Shown here piece after piece: positions 1 through 11,700 of a stretch of DNA of 64,000 nt. The stretch is from Phoebastria nigripes. Lineage: Eukaryota; Chordata; Aves; Procellariiformes; Diomedeidae. The stretch's first letter is position 1, and each line of letters starts with the position of its first letter. Below the pieces are notes generated by a model, which was given only the letters and a program-made list of their open reading frames with translations, was not told the origin of the DNA and made no database searches. Both the position numbers and the translations under genes were made by a program. The stretch is taken from assembly GCA_035582835.1 (NCBI GenBank), contig JAYKAV010000489.1, forward strand, positions 62,001-126,000, written 5' to 3'.

Positions 1-678
1 TCTTTACAAATCTGTTACAACTGTGTTTTTGTTAGTCAAGTATCTTGCAGTGTAGTAACCACAGAGAGATTAGAAACATGGGAACTTAGTATATCAAGTT
101 TTTTCTTTGCATGTGTTGTGAGACCAAGATGTACAGAAAATTAATGGCAGAGCTGGAAGCAGAATTGTGTTCTCTGCTCTTGGGAGAATATATTTAAAGA
201 TTTAGGGACATCAGATGACTGAATTCTCTGTTTCTTTGAAAACCTTTTCTTGAAAGAGTCATCTCTCTTCAATTAAAACACCACACAGCTTAAATTTTTA
301 ATGCTAATTAAGGATGTAACTTTTTATATTTTCAAGGACCGTCTTTTAATATTGTCAACTGATGTATGTTCAGAGTTAAGTTTACTAAGAAGATTGAAAG
401 AAAGACGGAATTGTTCTTAGAAAAGAATGAAGGAAGAATCTTCTAGCAGTAATGAGGTGAGATGCTCAGACTATGGGACCATGTTGGTATGATCCAAAAA
501 CCTGGAAATGCAAAACCTTCTTGTGAAATCTGGGAAAGTTTGACTCTAGTTCTGATCAGTGTGAGGTAGATCCAGGTTTATTACCCAGAGTATTTCTTCA
601 TCCCAGGAGTATCACAATGTGACAATACTGTAAAAGATGGAAATGACAGATGATTCAAAAGGAAAAGAATTGCTTAAC
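1..678. other. Unannotated AT-rich sequence
   Basis: No gene, repeat family or RNA is recognised here. A purine-rich stretch near 385-456 gives lysine- and glutamate-rich frames, and an AG/GTGAGA pair brackets 421-456. This is the kind of coding mimicry purine-rich DNA produces, and the upstream pyrimidine tract is poor. It precedes the decayed coding-like block that starts at 679. Confidence 0.5.
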
Positions 679-1138
679 TCAGAAATAAATTGCCCTTCCC
701 TTTGTCATAGGAAGTGCTTTACTAAATGGTGCTTCTAAATCTACTTTCCAATTTCTTTGTAGACTCCAGATAATCTTTGTTCTCGGGTATTCTGAATAGA
801 TCTGACTACTGAGTTCTGACAATCTTCAGTAACTAGAAATGCTCCATTAGCTAATTGCTCAGTGACAGTGACCTTTCTGGGTAAGTCCACATGACAGCCA
901 CATAAATGCCACCTTAGTGTTTCCTGATTAACTTTATAAGCCATTTGCTGTATAACTTTAGTCCTCAAATAACAGCACCTTTGGCTTCATATGACTTTGT
1001 GTGTCACAGCTGGTCCAGTAGACAGACTTTGCTTGTTTAGAGTCAACAGGTAATGTCAGCCTCCTTTACAGGAAATACTTGAGGAATTTCTTCAGGAAAC
1101 CTAATCAACGATACATTGATCACTGCTCCAGCAATGCC
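679..1138 (-). pseudogene. Decayed coding-like block of unknown family
   Basis: Read on the minus strand, four consecutive open segments in shifting frames follow one another with little loss: 1138-1046 (31 codons, including FPEEIPQVFPVKEADIT), 1065-961 (35 codons, including VYWTSCDTQSHMKPKVLLFE), 968-741 (75 codons, including DLPRKVTVTEQLANGAFLV) and about 747-682 (including VDLEAPFSKALPMTKGRAIY). Each hands over to the next near a stop codon, as expected of a coding sequence that has collected frameshifts, or of an assembly with indel errors. Composition is balanced, with several cysteines. I do not recognise the family. It could be a pseudogene, a retroelement-derived frame, or chance. No splice structure is evident. 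Confidence 0.3.
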
Positions 1139-1439
1139 ATGGTGTGTTCCTTAACCTCACAAAGGAACACCCTGCTCATGACCTCTCAATGGAGTAGACT
1201 GTTATATATATAGATATGAGATGATAAAGTGATGAGCAGAAGAGGAAATACAGGATGGACTGATTTGTATTGGCCAGAATGGTGTTGCTTTGCTGGCTTG
1301 GTGTTGGCTCAGAAGCAGGGTGGCCTAAGGTAGGAGTACAGAGGTGGCTGATAGTATGTGAACTGTGCTTCTCCCTCTGTTGCAAGTATGTCCAAGTCTC
1401 AGTGTTTTTGACAACAAAGTGTGGAGGCAGGCATTGCAA

Positions 1440-1545
1440 TGGAAGGGCTCTCACTGGCTGCAGGCCTCCGGGTTCTAATACTCGCCCTTACTATTTGTGC
1501 ATCTGTGTGATTTGGGCTCATAAGAATTTCCCATATTGGGTTAGT
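1440..1545 (+). repeat. MIR-like SINE fragment
   Basis: The string GGGTTCTAATACTCG, then a divergent copy of the 'tgctgtgtgacctggg' stretch around 1495-1520, matches the order of motifs in the tRNA-related body of MIR-type SINEs. It is heavily diverged and has no recognisable 3' part. Confidence 0.4.
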
Positions 1546-4500
1546 CCTAAGGCCTGTCTAGCCTAGTATCTAATAATGGATCTCTTGGGAGAGAATATAA
1601 CGAAACAGGACAATTATAACTGATCCATCCCAGCTTCCTGAAGTTGGTAGCCAAGGTATCAGAAGAGTTTTAAGTCCTGTGCTGAAATGCACATACCAAT
1701 GACCTAAGTAGTGGAAAAGAAATTTAGTAAAACTAGGCNTTGTTGGGAGGGTAGTTGATGGCCCAGATCTTCTAAGAGTTTTCCCTCTTCTTTAAGCCAT
1801 TGTGTTTGCCTTTTAACAGCATCTAGAATAAACCCCTGCTATTTTTTAATTTTCTTACTATTTTTAATTTTGCTATGCCTGGGACTCAAGTATATAGCCA
1901 GCTGATTTATGCCTGGGCCAAATATGTAAGCTGTGGGATAACAGATCTCCAAGGTTTGATATCCTTCCCTCCTGTAGTTTAGTTAAAGACATGAGGTAAT
2001 GTTGTAGAGTCACGATTTAACCCACCAGCTCTGGGTGGGAGTTTAAGCACCATCTAGTGCCTGAGCCCTTTGCTTCTGATACAAAGATAACTAGGAGGTT
2101 TAATAACTGGAGCCAGTCTGGATAGAGATCAGAACTATGGCTTATGCGGGTGTGGCCCATAAACTTTTATGATAGCCTTAGATACTACTTAGAGGTTTGT
2201 GGCTATCTTGTCTTGGATCTTCAAGGATCTGTCTTTAGTAGGGGCGACACAGTTACAAATGGTTGTGTTGCAAAAGTCCTTAATAATCCCAGGTTTATGC
2301 AGAGGATTTATGCTGGCTGTGGGCTTTGCTTTTGTATCTGTGGAGGTTTCAGTAGAGGCAGGAGAAAAATGAATGCTGACACTCTTAGAAGTAGAAAAAT
2401 CCTCTCTGTTTCTGCTGTCGCACCGTGCTAGTTATCACATGGGTTGTGATGTCCTGTTCATTGCTTACAACCTGCAAAATATTCATCTTTCAGGTGTCAA
2501 AGCTCAAGAAAGAATTAAGCATGCAGGATGCAAAGCCTAATGAAAGTTTAGCTTCAGNAAGCATTGAATCAGAATGAACTTAAAGAGAGTGGGGAAAAGA
2601 GAAGCTCAACAAGACTTTTTGTTGAGGAAAAAAGAGGACAGTTTAACTGAGCAATTTTCCTGTTGTTTCTCTTTTGATATCTTCCACTTCTGTTTTTTAG
2701 GACCCCTCTCTAGTCCGGTCTTGTTCAAGCTCCTGCAAAGAGCAGGAGTTTTGTCTGCCCAGTGTAAAGCATGGTTTAAATCCTGACAACCAGATCTTTA
2801 AGACTGCTTAATTAGATGTTTCCTTCTCACCCTAGGGCAAAGTAAGTTTCTGGTGCCATCGTAAAGGCTGGTTGGGAGTAAATGTCATCCCACTGACAAG
2901 GGAAGTATTGTGATCATACTGGTTTTTTTCTAGTTTTTGCATATGTCTTATGTCAGGCATTTGCATAAAATAGAGGTTGCATCAATAGATTGTCTGTGCC
3001 TGTGTTTCCTTATGTGGTTGTGCAGTGTTGCTCCACACTCACCCCTCAGAGTTGTTTTAAATTTGGTGATGGTTGATTTATGGTGAAATGTGTAATGGTA
3101 TAACGAAAAGCAATGTAGGCTTCGGGATATAAGCCTAGTGCTGTTTCCTCTGAAGTTAGTAATAATAATCCTGATGACTGGTTGAAAAAAAAGTGTGCAA
3201 CTGTTCTACCACCCCAGAGCCTTTTCCTTCTGGCAAAATTTCTGCAGACTTCAGTGCAGAAAAGCTGTGATCTCAATCTCTTTGCCCTTTTTTTTTCTCA
3301 TGGGTTCTTTATCTTTTACTTCCTATGCCTTATTTGTTCCACTGTTCAGAACCAGAAATAGTTCTGGTAATAAAACATATCTACTGGTGGGATGTATGGG
3401 CTATTCTTGCAGTTCTTTTTCCTTTGACGTATTCTTTGAATCCATTATGTCTTTCTCTGAGCCTGAGGAGATGTGAGGAGACAAGTAATACAACAGATAA
3501 ATATTTTAGCACACCACTTTGAGCACTTGAGACCAGTCTTTTAATGTTCTCAATATTGTTGTGTCATTTTCACCTAGNTAATGCAGTGTCTTCCATGCTC
3601 AAAAGGATCTGAACTCTATAATATCAACTCAGATTTTGGATGATGAACATCTGAATCTTTGTCCCTGAGCTTGTTTGAAAGTCTGGTCCTGGAGTCTAGC
3701 CTTGCTGTGCTGCTGCCTGGGTTTCAAATGCTGCTGAGAGAAGTGAAAATGAATGTTACTGTGTTGCCCTGAGGAAGAAGTTCTGCCTTGCATCAGAGAG
3801 CCAGATGGCCCAAGGTTTTGGTCACAGCTTATGAAGCCTTACACTCGATTGATTTTTTGATAGGATACAGTGCAGTGTGGGTCTCCCATTCTGCTGCAGC
3901 CTTTGCCAGAAAAACTTAAATCTCAGTCCCNCAATTCTGTTGAAACAGTGATGCTTAATATATCACTGGACTTTACCCATAATTTTCAGATTCACGCTCA
4001 TTGTCCAAGACGTTGTAAGAACATGCAGCCTCCCCAGGTATGCAGTTCTTGGGGTAGGATGGACCTGCAGCAATGATGTAGTATTAGTGATGGCCTCAAG
4101 AAGAGTGTGGTTCTGTCATACTGTCAGAGCTAAATGATGTACTCTAGCAGAATGACAGTAGAGATGTTACAGCTTAACTTTACTGGTGACGTGCCTTGGC
4201 TGAAGATTTTATTAGACATTTAGTGGTGATGCTCCTGGACTTCTACAATGTTCTGAAACATTTTTGTAGGATTTAATATGCATGAAATGAGTAAGCTTTT
4301 CAGTTGAAAGTGAATAGATAAATATGTAAATGACCTAGAGAAATAAATGGGCAGTGTTCTTCCTTCTAGACTTTTAAAAATCCCTCTGTAGAATAATTTA
4401 ACAAGAACATAAATAAGATATAAATGACAGGAACATGAATCCATACGATAGTTTTTGCACTTGACAAGTTTATGCTTTGCTCTTTTTTCTATATGTCTTT

Positions 4501-4857
4501 TCTGCTACTGTACTTAGCAATGCTAATTTGAATAGCACAATGATCCTGTGGCCATTATTTTCACTGTTCTTAAGTTGCAGCTGTTAGTGCTGAGCTGACA
4601 AAGGGATCCATACGTTTAGAGTCTATACGTACCTTTGAAAAGCTCTCTGTGAGTTGCAGCCNTCAGCTGTCCACACAAACTTTGGATAAATATGGGCAAA
4701 TGTCTCTTCGTTATCTTAAAACATGCTACAATATTAAGTTATTACAACAGCAACTAGAAGCCATAACTAAGATCAAGTCCCTGTTATGTATACCCAGAAT
4801 AAGTGACAGTCTCAAAAATGGAAAAATCACATTTTAAAAAGACAAAAGTAAGATTCT
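1546..4857. other. Plain non-coding sequence with one candidate exon
   Basis: No gene or repeat family is recognised across this stretch apart from the candidate exon at 2494-2556. There is a small perfect hairpin at 2730-2748 (CTCCTGC / GCAGGAG, 5-nt loop). A very good acceptor at about 2837 is followed only six bases later by a GTAAGT donor, which illustrates how common splice-site decoys are here. Single ambiguous bases are scattered through it. Confidence 0.5.
2494..2556 (+). other. Candidate 63-nt exon, donor contains an N
   Basis: An acceptor ending ATTCATCTTTCAG is followed by 63 nt (21 codons) open in only one frame, phase 0, encoding VSKLKKELSMQDAKPNESLA plus one residue, a charged helix-like peptide. 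The next bases are G-N-AAGC. If the ambiguous base at 2558 is T, the donor would be GTAAGC. If there is no donor, the frame stops 7 codons later. I do not recognise the peptide, and purine-rich DNA readily gives such frames by chance. Confidence 0.22.
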
Positions 4858-4990
4858 TATTGCCATTTCACAGATAGGAAGACTGAGGAACAGTCAGTTA
4901 TGTGCTCAATGTCACATAGGTTGTGTGACAGAGCTGAAATTAGTCTGTATGTCCAGTTTAAGGCCTTAATGTCATGGCTTTCTCCTCTTG
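4858..4990 (-). repeat. MIR-like SINE, reverse orientation
   Basis: CCATTTCACAGATAGGAAGA, then 'ctgaggaacag', 'caatgtcacatagg' and 'gacagagctgaaatt', reproduce in order the reverse complement of the MIR/L2-type block (fraction of cells in the order: second-strand polyadenine-like stretch, then the core). The order of four separate motifs makes chance unlikely. The copy is old, with perhaps a third of positions changed. Confidence 0.6.
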
Positions 4991-7563
4991 CTGCGTTATT
5001 CCTTCTCAAAACTGCCAGTGTCTTACATACCACTCCAGCTGAGCACAGGCTGTCTCTTATTTGACTCTTTCTGACAGAATACTGTGTGCTACTTTTAAAA
5101 GCCTCCCGGGCTCGGAGCCTTTAGAACCACATCCCTCCAGGAGGCTGGCAGTGACAGCTATGCTGGTTTGTACTGGCACTGCTTGAGAAGTATTGCAAAG
5201 GGTTGTAAACAGGGTGTAACTGATCTGAAGTGAGGGCACGTTTGTGTGATTTAAATGGTGGGGGCCAGAAGAAAACAAAAGAAGAAAAGGGCTGGAGTTA
5301 GTATTCTCACGCAATTGTGTCTCCTACTCCCCACCTTTCTTTTGTCCCCGCTGTTGGTACATTAAAGGCAGCTGCTTCTAGTCAGTATTCACTTACTGAG
5401 ACGTAATGTACACATCAATTCATGACAGAATTTTTCCTCAGGGCAGAAAATCTTTTGTAGGAAAGGTGGAATTTTAAGGGTTCTGGACTGAAAAAAGACA
5501 GAAAGAAAGCAAGCCAAAAAAATCCTACCTGAGTGACTGAGAAAAGGAAATCTGGTTCGAGAAAGCNCACTCTGGGCTGGGGAGATTCCTCATGTGCTTC
5601 TGAAAATCAGATTTCCTTGGAGACTGTGGCAGACATTGTGACATTGAATTACATTTTCCTTTACATTTGTATACCAAAAATAAACCCTGCCTAAGTCAAC
5701 CATGTCTTCTTGATGGTTTAGAAGCAGTCAGGATGACAACAGCTACTGGTCAGAATTGTCAGAATCAAGCCTCATTATCACAGCTTGCAGTACTTGACCT
5801 GGAGACCTGGCCAGGAGGGGACATTCAATAGGGTGCTGAATTCCTTTTGAATTAAGATCTTGCATATAGGATTCGTGCTTCCTAGAAAGATGCTCTTCCT
5901 ACTCGTAGATATTATCAGGGTAATACTGTTACTAAGGTAAAGCCGATGATGAACTGGGCACTGTCAGTTCCCTACTCCAAAGGCCTTAAAGGGTAATAAG
6001 GATTACAGAGTATATTCATTCCTTTGTGAGAGAGGGTTCAAATGAATGAGAGGGAGTATGGCTGTTAGTACTATAAATGTCTGAAACAGTGAGTTTTGTA
6101 GAGCCCTTCTTTGAGAATGGGTTTGCAGAGAAGCTCCACTTGTGTATTTTTACACACAGAAAAAGGCTTGATTTTCAATATTGCTTATCTGCAGTTTTAA
6201 CAACGTGGATGCATATTTTCATGCTAACTGTGAGCTCTGAAGATTTAACAAACTTTTAAACTGGACTACAGCTTTATGTTCCCTGCTGTTTAGTGTTGTT
6301 TAGTGGCCAAGTACAGGGAACAGAGGAGTGCATTTTAAAAGTAAATGGCAGCAATATCCCAAGTGAGATATAAATGAAACGGGAAGTACAGTCCTTGCAG
6401 ATATAGCCAAAGGTAGCCTTTTGAGAAATGCATAAGATACTTAGTCCTATATGCAAATTAGAGGTAAATGTTAAGACACAGATTTTAACAGGTATTTAGA
6501 TGGCTCNTTCTTGCTGGATTCAATGGAAGTGAAACATCTGGAAGCTTGTGAAAACCTCATGGACCAATAAATTCTCCTGTCCAGGCTCACTGCCCATCAT
6601 ATGCTGTTAGTATCCAAAGAATGGTCGGTGCTCTGTTACTAGGACCAGCACCTTGAGGATGCTGAGAGCTTGGGCCTCTTGTCCGTGGTAAGTGCCTGCC
6701 TTCCTTGCTTTCTTCCTTTCTTTCATCCATCTGTCTGTCCCATCTTGCTAAATCTGATCAAGACCTGAGAAATCATCTTGGTACATCTTTCCTCCAAATT
6801 GTTTGTCTACTTTTTTCCACTGAAATCAGATTTGTTACCAAGTTTTTAGTTGAAACTACAGCTTATCCTTCAGATGTGCTCGGTCCTCTAAATCAGGAGT
6901 GAAATGTTTGAAAATACTTGGAGGAAGGCAAAACAGATAGGTGTCACAAAACTGTAGGACCTTCATATATAAATGATTTATCAAGGTCTTCAGATCTGTC
7001 CAGATGTAATCAGATCTTGTGTTTTTGAGAATCCTGAATATTTCTGTGGGGAAAGTCTTACTTTTCTATGCAGGCTAGGTTTTCATCAGCACAAAAAGAA
7101 GCTAGAAAGAAGTTGTTTTAGAAATATTGGCATAGCTAGATTTTTATCAAATCTCCATAAAAAGAAGAGGGTTTGGCCTAAAAGCTGTATACAAAGAAGA
7201 TAAATCTTGTAGCGGTGCACAGCTTATAAAAAAAAATTAATTCTTTTTAGNCAAACATACAAATACCTGCCTTTTTGTTTGTTATGGGTTTGTTTTGGTT
7301 TGGTTTTTTTTACATCAAAAAATAAACTATAGACAGAGCATGGGAAGCAGTAAATCTGGGTGTGTCATTTTTAAGTGCTCTAACAAGTTCACATTGCATA
7401 GTGGTATGAAATTCCTCTGGGAACATATNTTTTTATATACATGTCAGAGGTCTAAAAATAGGTTACTAGAATAAGCCATAGTGTTAGAAAAGAGGAAAAA
7501 GGCTTTCCAATTTTTTTTATTGTTCTGTTTTGAAATGAAGAATTGCAATCTGAATGGGAAAAA

Positions 7564-7568
<5 letters not shown>
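4991..7568. other. Plain non-coding sequence
   Basis: Nothing recognisable beyond weak signals. A strong donor (GTAAGTG at about 6689) lies downstream of an open stretch from 6613, but the acceptor there is poor. Several T/A-rich runs and single Ns occur between 7220 and 7450. Confidence 0.5.
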
Positions 7569-7595
<27 letters not shown>

Positions 7596-7615
7596 NAAAA
7601 AAAAACAAAAAAAAA
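7569..7615. repeat. Poly(A) low-complexity run
   Basis: A run of A broken only by an N at 7596 and a C at 7606. The sequence just upstream shows no gene or SINE body, so I cannot call it a retroposon tail. Its length in the assembly is probably unreliable. Confidence 0.9.
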
Positions 7616-7924
7616 CCACAGAAAATGAGACAGATTAGACTGGATCTAATGAAACTAATAAACTGTGGGAGTGATCCATAAAGCAATTTCTTATGTTCCT
7701 CTGGAAATGACTGGTAGTCTTTCCATTTGCTTTAGCCGGAGTTGTGTCAAACCCAGCAGTTTGAGGGGCAGGTGGTGGTTGGTTTCCCTTCTGAGTAGGC
7801 AGGAGATGATGCATAGTGGAATGATTTGGTATCTGCTCTGCCAGCGTTACCTGGATGGTTGTCCCTTGAAGGGTGAGGTAGGATCCAAACTTTCAGTGAC
7901 ATAATGTGAATTTTTAGCACTTTC

Positions 7925-8065
7925 TATCACTGNCTTTCAAAGCATTTACAAAGGTAGTGTAAGTGATGCTATTTCCCCAGTCTAGAGATGGGGCACTAAG
8001 TCTGAGAAAAATGAGGCCAGAAGTGCTGTGCTACTTTGACAGCTGTCAAGGTCCAGTCTCCAATA
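7925..8065 (-). repeat. Possible MIR/L2-like fragment
   Basis: The string of 'tcaaagcatttacaaaggtag', 'ctatttccccagtctagaga' and 'tggggcactaagtctgagaa' follows the reverse-strand order of a MIR/L2-type 3' half. It is weak, with only short matches, and could be coincidence. Confidence 0.3.
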
Positions 8066-9795
8066 GTCAGTCACCGGTGAAGTTGGAGATCACATTCAGG
8101 TCTGTCAACCCCACTTAGGAGCCCTGGCCACAGGGTCATGTGCCATAGTGAACTTTGTGAAATCAAAGTCTCCCTTCTTGCTTTGTTACCAGCCGTGTGC
8201 AGCTCGTGTGGGATGTCCCTGCTTTGTGTGTGCTGAAGTTCCTATGCCCAGGGCAGTGTCTTTGAAGCACGGCTGCTGGGATGGGATTCGGGCAAGGGGA
8301 CAGGAGTTCCTTGCCCTAGTTCTAGTGGAAAACAGGAAATGGGCAGGGTGGTGCCTCCTGTCCATGTCAAACTTAGGGCAAGCGGCTCCTCTATTCACGC
8401 TATTGCTAAGCTTGCCTTTGATATTTATGTTTCCTTGAGGTGGAGCAGTGTTACAAGGTTCCATTTGAAAAGAAGTATGTTGAGGGGCTGAATACATGTA
8501 TCCACAGATGGATGCACNTATACCTTCACTCACAGACGCACAACCCTCACTGAAGTCAGCAGAAATGGCTAGTCTTCTGTACCTCTGAAAAAATGCTCTT
8601 TATCAACTATGGATGAATGGAAGACCATTTTTGAAAGAGAATGTCTGTCTTATTTATAATAGCCTAATCAGGCAGATCGAGAGAGCCTTTTTACTTGTGT
8701 TTTCTAATCAGAACATACCACAAAGTCTGTTTGCTTATCTCTTAAACCTCTGCTGTCCAAACAGAACATATGGTATCTTGGCGATGGCAAAGGTGAATTG
8801 AAGTCCTCAAGTCCTGTCATCAGAGAAAGAGCTCAGGAAGATTTAGAAAATAATGGTGTCATTCTGCTGCAGTCCATCAACTGAAAGTGCTGGAGCCGCC
8901 CTTGTGCTTGAAGGTGGATCTGGCTTCTCTAGTCAGCGCTGTCATGCAAGCTAGAGGCTAGGAGTGTGCAGTGGCGGATGTCCATTAACTCATCTTCAAT
9001 AAAGTGTAAGCACATTATATGATAGAAGACTTTTGTAACCTCAGATATAGTAGGGAATGTTCAGATNAGAAAGAGGAGGAAAGTCACTGACTTCACTGAG
9101 GAAGGGCCTTGCATTTGTTTTAGATTGCTGTCATGGGTGGAGTCAGTTCTTTCTAATTTTGTGCTGAGAGGTCTTCTTTCTACATGTTCTGGCAACTAAC
9201 CTGCTTTTCAAGAAACTGGACTGGAACAGGCCANCTTTTTTGTTAAGAAATGGAAAGAATAGATTTGTGTGTATGAGTGAAGAAGAAGAGGCAAGTATTT
9301 ACTTAATTACCTTTCAGTTATACACATCATATCTCTATCATGTATAAATAGCATGAAGAGTTAAGCCTCCTTAGTCTTTCTCCTTCTTCAATTCTACAGT
9401 GACTGAGTGATGACTGCGGTGACTCCCCTCAAACAAACACCTCTCCCCGCCTCCTCCCCTGCGCAGAGATTCCTCTCCTTCCCTTTCTTTTTTTGCCAAG
9501 ATAAACTGTGTGTGTAAATTAGATGAGCACTGAGTACATTGTGGGGGGTGGGGGGGAACAAAAATAAGACCCTAATTAATAGTTTCATAAGTAAGGGAAT
9601 GAGAGAAGAATAATTTGAGGAATAACAAGAACAGCTTTTCAGTCTGTTACTTGGTGTGTGTTTGTGCATGTAGTTGTACACTAAAATAATTCCAGCTGTC
9701 CTTCCTTCTTTTAATAATGGTTCATTGCTTTCCCGTTGTGGGGCCATATTTGGACAAACATTAACCAGATCAAAGCCTAATGGATAGTTACGATG
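8066..9795. other. Plain non-coding sequence
   Basis: No gene or repeat family is recognised. The somewhat GC-richer stretch 8190-8410 and the region 9394-9795 hold long open frames on one strand or the other, without domain signals or splice context. G-runs occur at 9541-9556 and 9914-9925, too few to predict a quadruplex on one strand. Confidence 0.5.
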
Positions 9796-9796
9796 G

Positions 9797-9890
9797 CTCT
9801 GATTCAGCAAAGCACTTAAGCACAGTGTTTCATTGTAACTTCAATGGAACATGCTTTGACTTCAGCAAGATATAAGCATTGCTTCAGTGA
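9797..9890. repeat. Ancient palindromic repeat (copy 1)
   Basis: Begins CTGATTCAGCAAAGCACTTA and continues with 'acttcaatggaaca', 'tttgacttcagcaagatata' and 'agcattgcttcag'. The left part matches the element at 44918-45010, and both resemble a small inverted-repeat family I know from sauropsid genomes whose arms read 'ctgatt-cagcaaagcacttaagc'. The name of the family is not certain to me. Confidence 0.45.
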
Positions 9891-11269
9891 CAGGACAAAT
9901 GACTGTACGACGTGGCGGGGGGGGTGTGCTTAAAAATCAAAGGTAAAGCTAGTTCCCATTCTAAAGAATGATAATTGAATGTTCTTCCTGCAAGGTATTG
10001 CTGTTGGAGTAAGCACTCCTTTGCCTTCCTTGATCTCGGCCATACCTATCATGCAGTGTTTTAATAGCTGGAGTACTAGAGCCGGAAGAGGTTGTGGAGA
10101 CCATGGGATTCCAGTCAAAGGGAAGAAGGATGGAGGAATAGCACGAAGGAAGAATGGGAATGTGCCCATTCCTGAGAACCAGGGTCTCAGACCTGATAGT
10201 CAGCGTTACAGCAAAGATCCATCTATCCCCAGAAGCTGTCTCTGACTGTGCCTTACAGCAGGTGCTTGGAGAAACAGTTTAAGAAATAGGAAAAGTACTG
10301 AAGACTCCCTCCCCTGGTATAAACACTCAGGTGGTGGGAGTCAGTGGCCTGGGGACTTGATGAGCTGGACACTGCATGTGGACCATAACGTTTGTTTTGT
10401 GCCAGGACACAGCAAGGGGTCCCCTCAGACTGAGAGGATTTAGTCCTGATGCTGGAATGATTTCATAGGAGAGAAAGTTTCACTGTTTAGCAAGACATGA
10501 GGAAAAGAGGCTGAATTTTTTGCTGAAATCCCCCTGTTGATTTCTTCTTCTTGATGACATAAAATCTTACAATACAATTTTCTTGTCTCATCCAGGCCAT
10601 TAAAGTGTAATAAATTGTGGCAGCCTCTAGGTTTTAAGGTACTTTATTTTTAGTGGATGGGCTACACAGCCTTGGAAACACTTGGAATTCCCCTTTGTGA
10701 TTATATGTGGGTTATTTATAGTAAGTCCTTATTCTGATGGCAGAGCCTACATCACAGTTTGAGAACTGCTGATTTGAAGGTGGGTGTGTAGTCTCATTTA
10801 GAAGTTTTACTCCCTATGTTTGCCATTTCATCTTTCTGTGTCACTCATGACTGCTGTCATGAGTGAACAGAAGCAGTTTGNGGGCACATTGCCACTGTTG
10901 CACAAGACATTCTTGCTTTGCTTTAAGCGCTCCCTCTGGAACTGCTTTCTGAATTGAACATCATTATCATCAGTATAATCACATGTATTGTGCCTGTGAT
11001 GGGCCAAACTCTGTCCTTAGGTACAGGAGCGGAAGCGTGGAGAAAATGGAGACATCAGGGGAGGAGAGGGAGGGGAATTTAATTTCCTTTACCCTGACAT
11101 TGATGTTGTTGTAAAGTCTCTAAAATGGCACCTTCTGGCTCAGAATTAAGCAGCCACAATGACATGTCTCAGTTTGTCCAGACTGGTTTTCTTGTCCAGT
11201 TAAGTAGGAGAGTCTTATGCCTTTAAAGCTTCCTGGCTCCCAGGAGGAAAATGCCAAACTTGTCAGAGA
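9891..11269. other. Plain non-coding sequence with a short ancient-repeat scrap
   Basis: No gene is recognised. At 10997-11032, GATGGGCCAAACTCTGTCCT resembles the end of the same group of old sauropsid repeats. The interval 10555-10740 is AT-rich with runs such as TAATAAATTGTGG and could be constrained regulatory sequence, though this is only an impression. Confidence 0.4.
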
Positions 11270-11700
11270 AAACAAACAGTGGCTTTCCTAGCCTGTGTGT
11301 GTTCCGATTAACGAATCTATTAGGCTATAAAACCTGGGACCCCCTTTCCCGGAGAAAGAGCATACATTAGGAAGCTGTTGACAGTTCCTAAGTCTGACCC
11401 CTTGCACAATGCTGGAGACCTATCAGCAGCTCTGAGGAAGGCAGCCGGGGCCTGTTTGTTCTAGGAGGTCTCGGAGAAGTATTTGACGCTCGGTAAATGC
11501 CAGATGCGCTGTTGTTTTAATCTGTAATGTGGGAGGCCAGAGGGAGAAAAAGGGAGGAGCTGCAGCACAGCTGAGTGTTTTTGTTCTTTTGGTGTAATCA
11601 AAATGTGTTTGGAGGCATATTACCTTGGGCTTGGATATTGTTGGCTTCCACAAACTAAGCAGGGCCCGGTTTAGCAGTAAGTTCCTAGGTGGGTTTGCCA
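11270..11700. promoter_or_regulatory. Possible conserved non-coding element
   Basis: The sequence has the texture of constrained non-coding DNA: few homopolymers, no repeat matches, and dense short homeobox- or HMG-like cores (GATTAACGAAT at about 11308, CATTAG at 11366, TTTAATCTGTAATG at about 11515). No alignment could be made, so conservation is inferred only from texture. Confidence 0.3.

Noticed and set aside
830..880. 51-nt plus-strand segment with a CTTCAG acceptor and GTAAGT donor
   Set aside because: It lies antisense inside the decayed coding-like block; one of the two readings must be chance, and the acceptor tract is weak.
2838..2843. A fine acceptor followed six bases later by GTAAGT
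   Set aside because: An exon of six bases is not credible; kept as an example of decoy sites.
7569..7615. Poly(A) run as the tail of a retroposed gene
   Set aside because: No transcript-like or SINE-like body precedes it.
9394..9810. 138-codon minus-strand frame
   Set aside because: It includes part of an ancient palindromic repeat, has no domain, and shows no splice or start context.
9541..9925. G-runs as a quadruplex
   Set aside because: Only two long runs lie close together at either site; four are needed.
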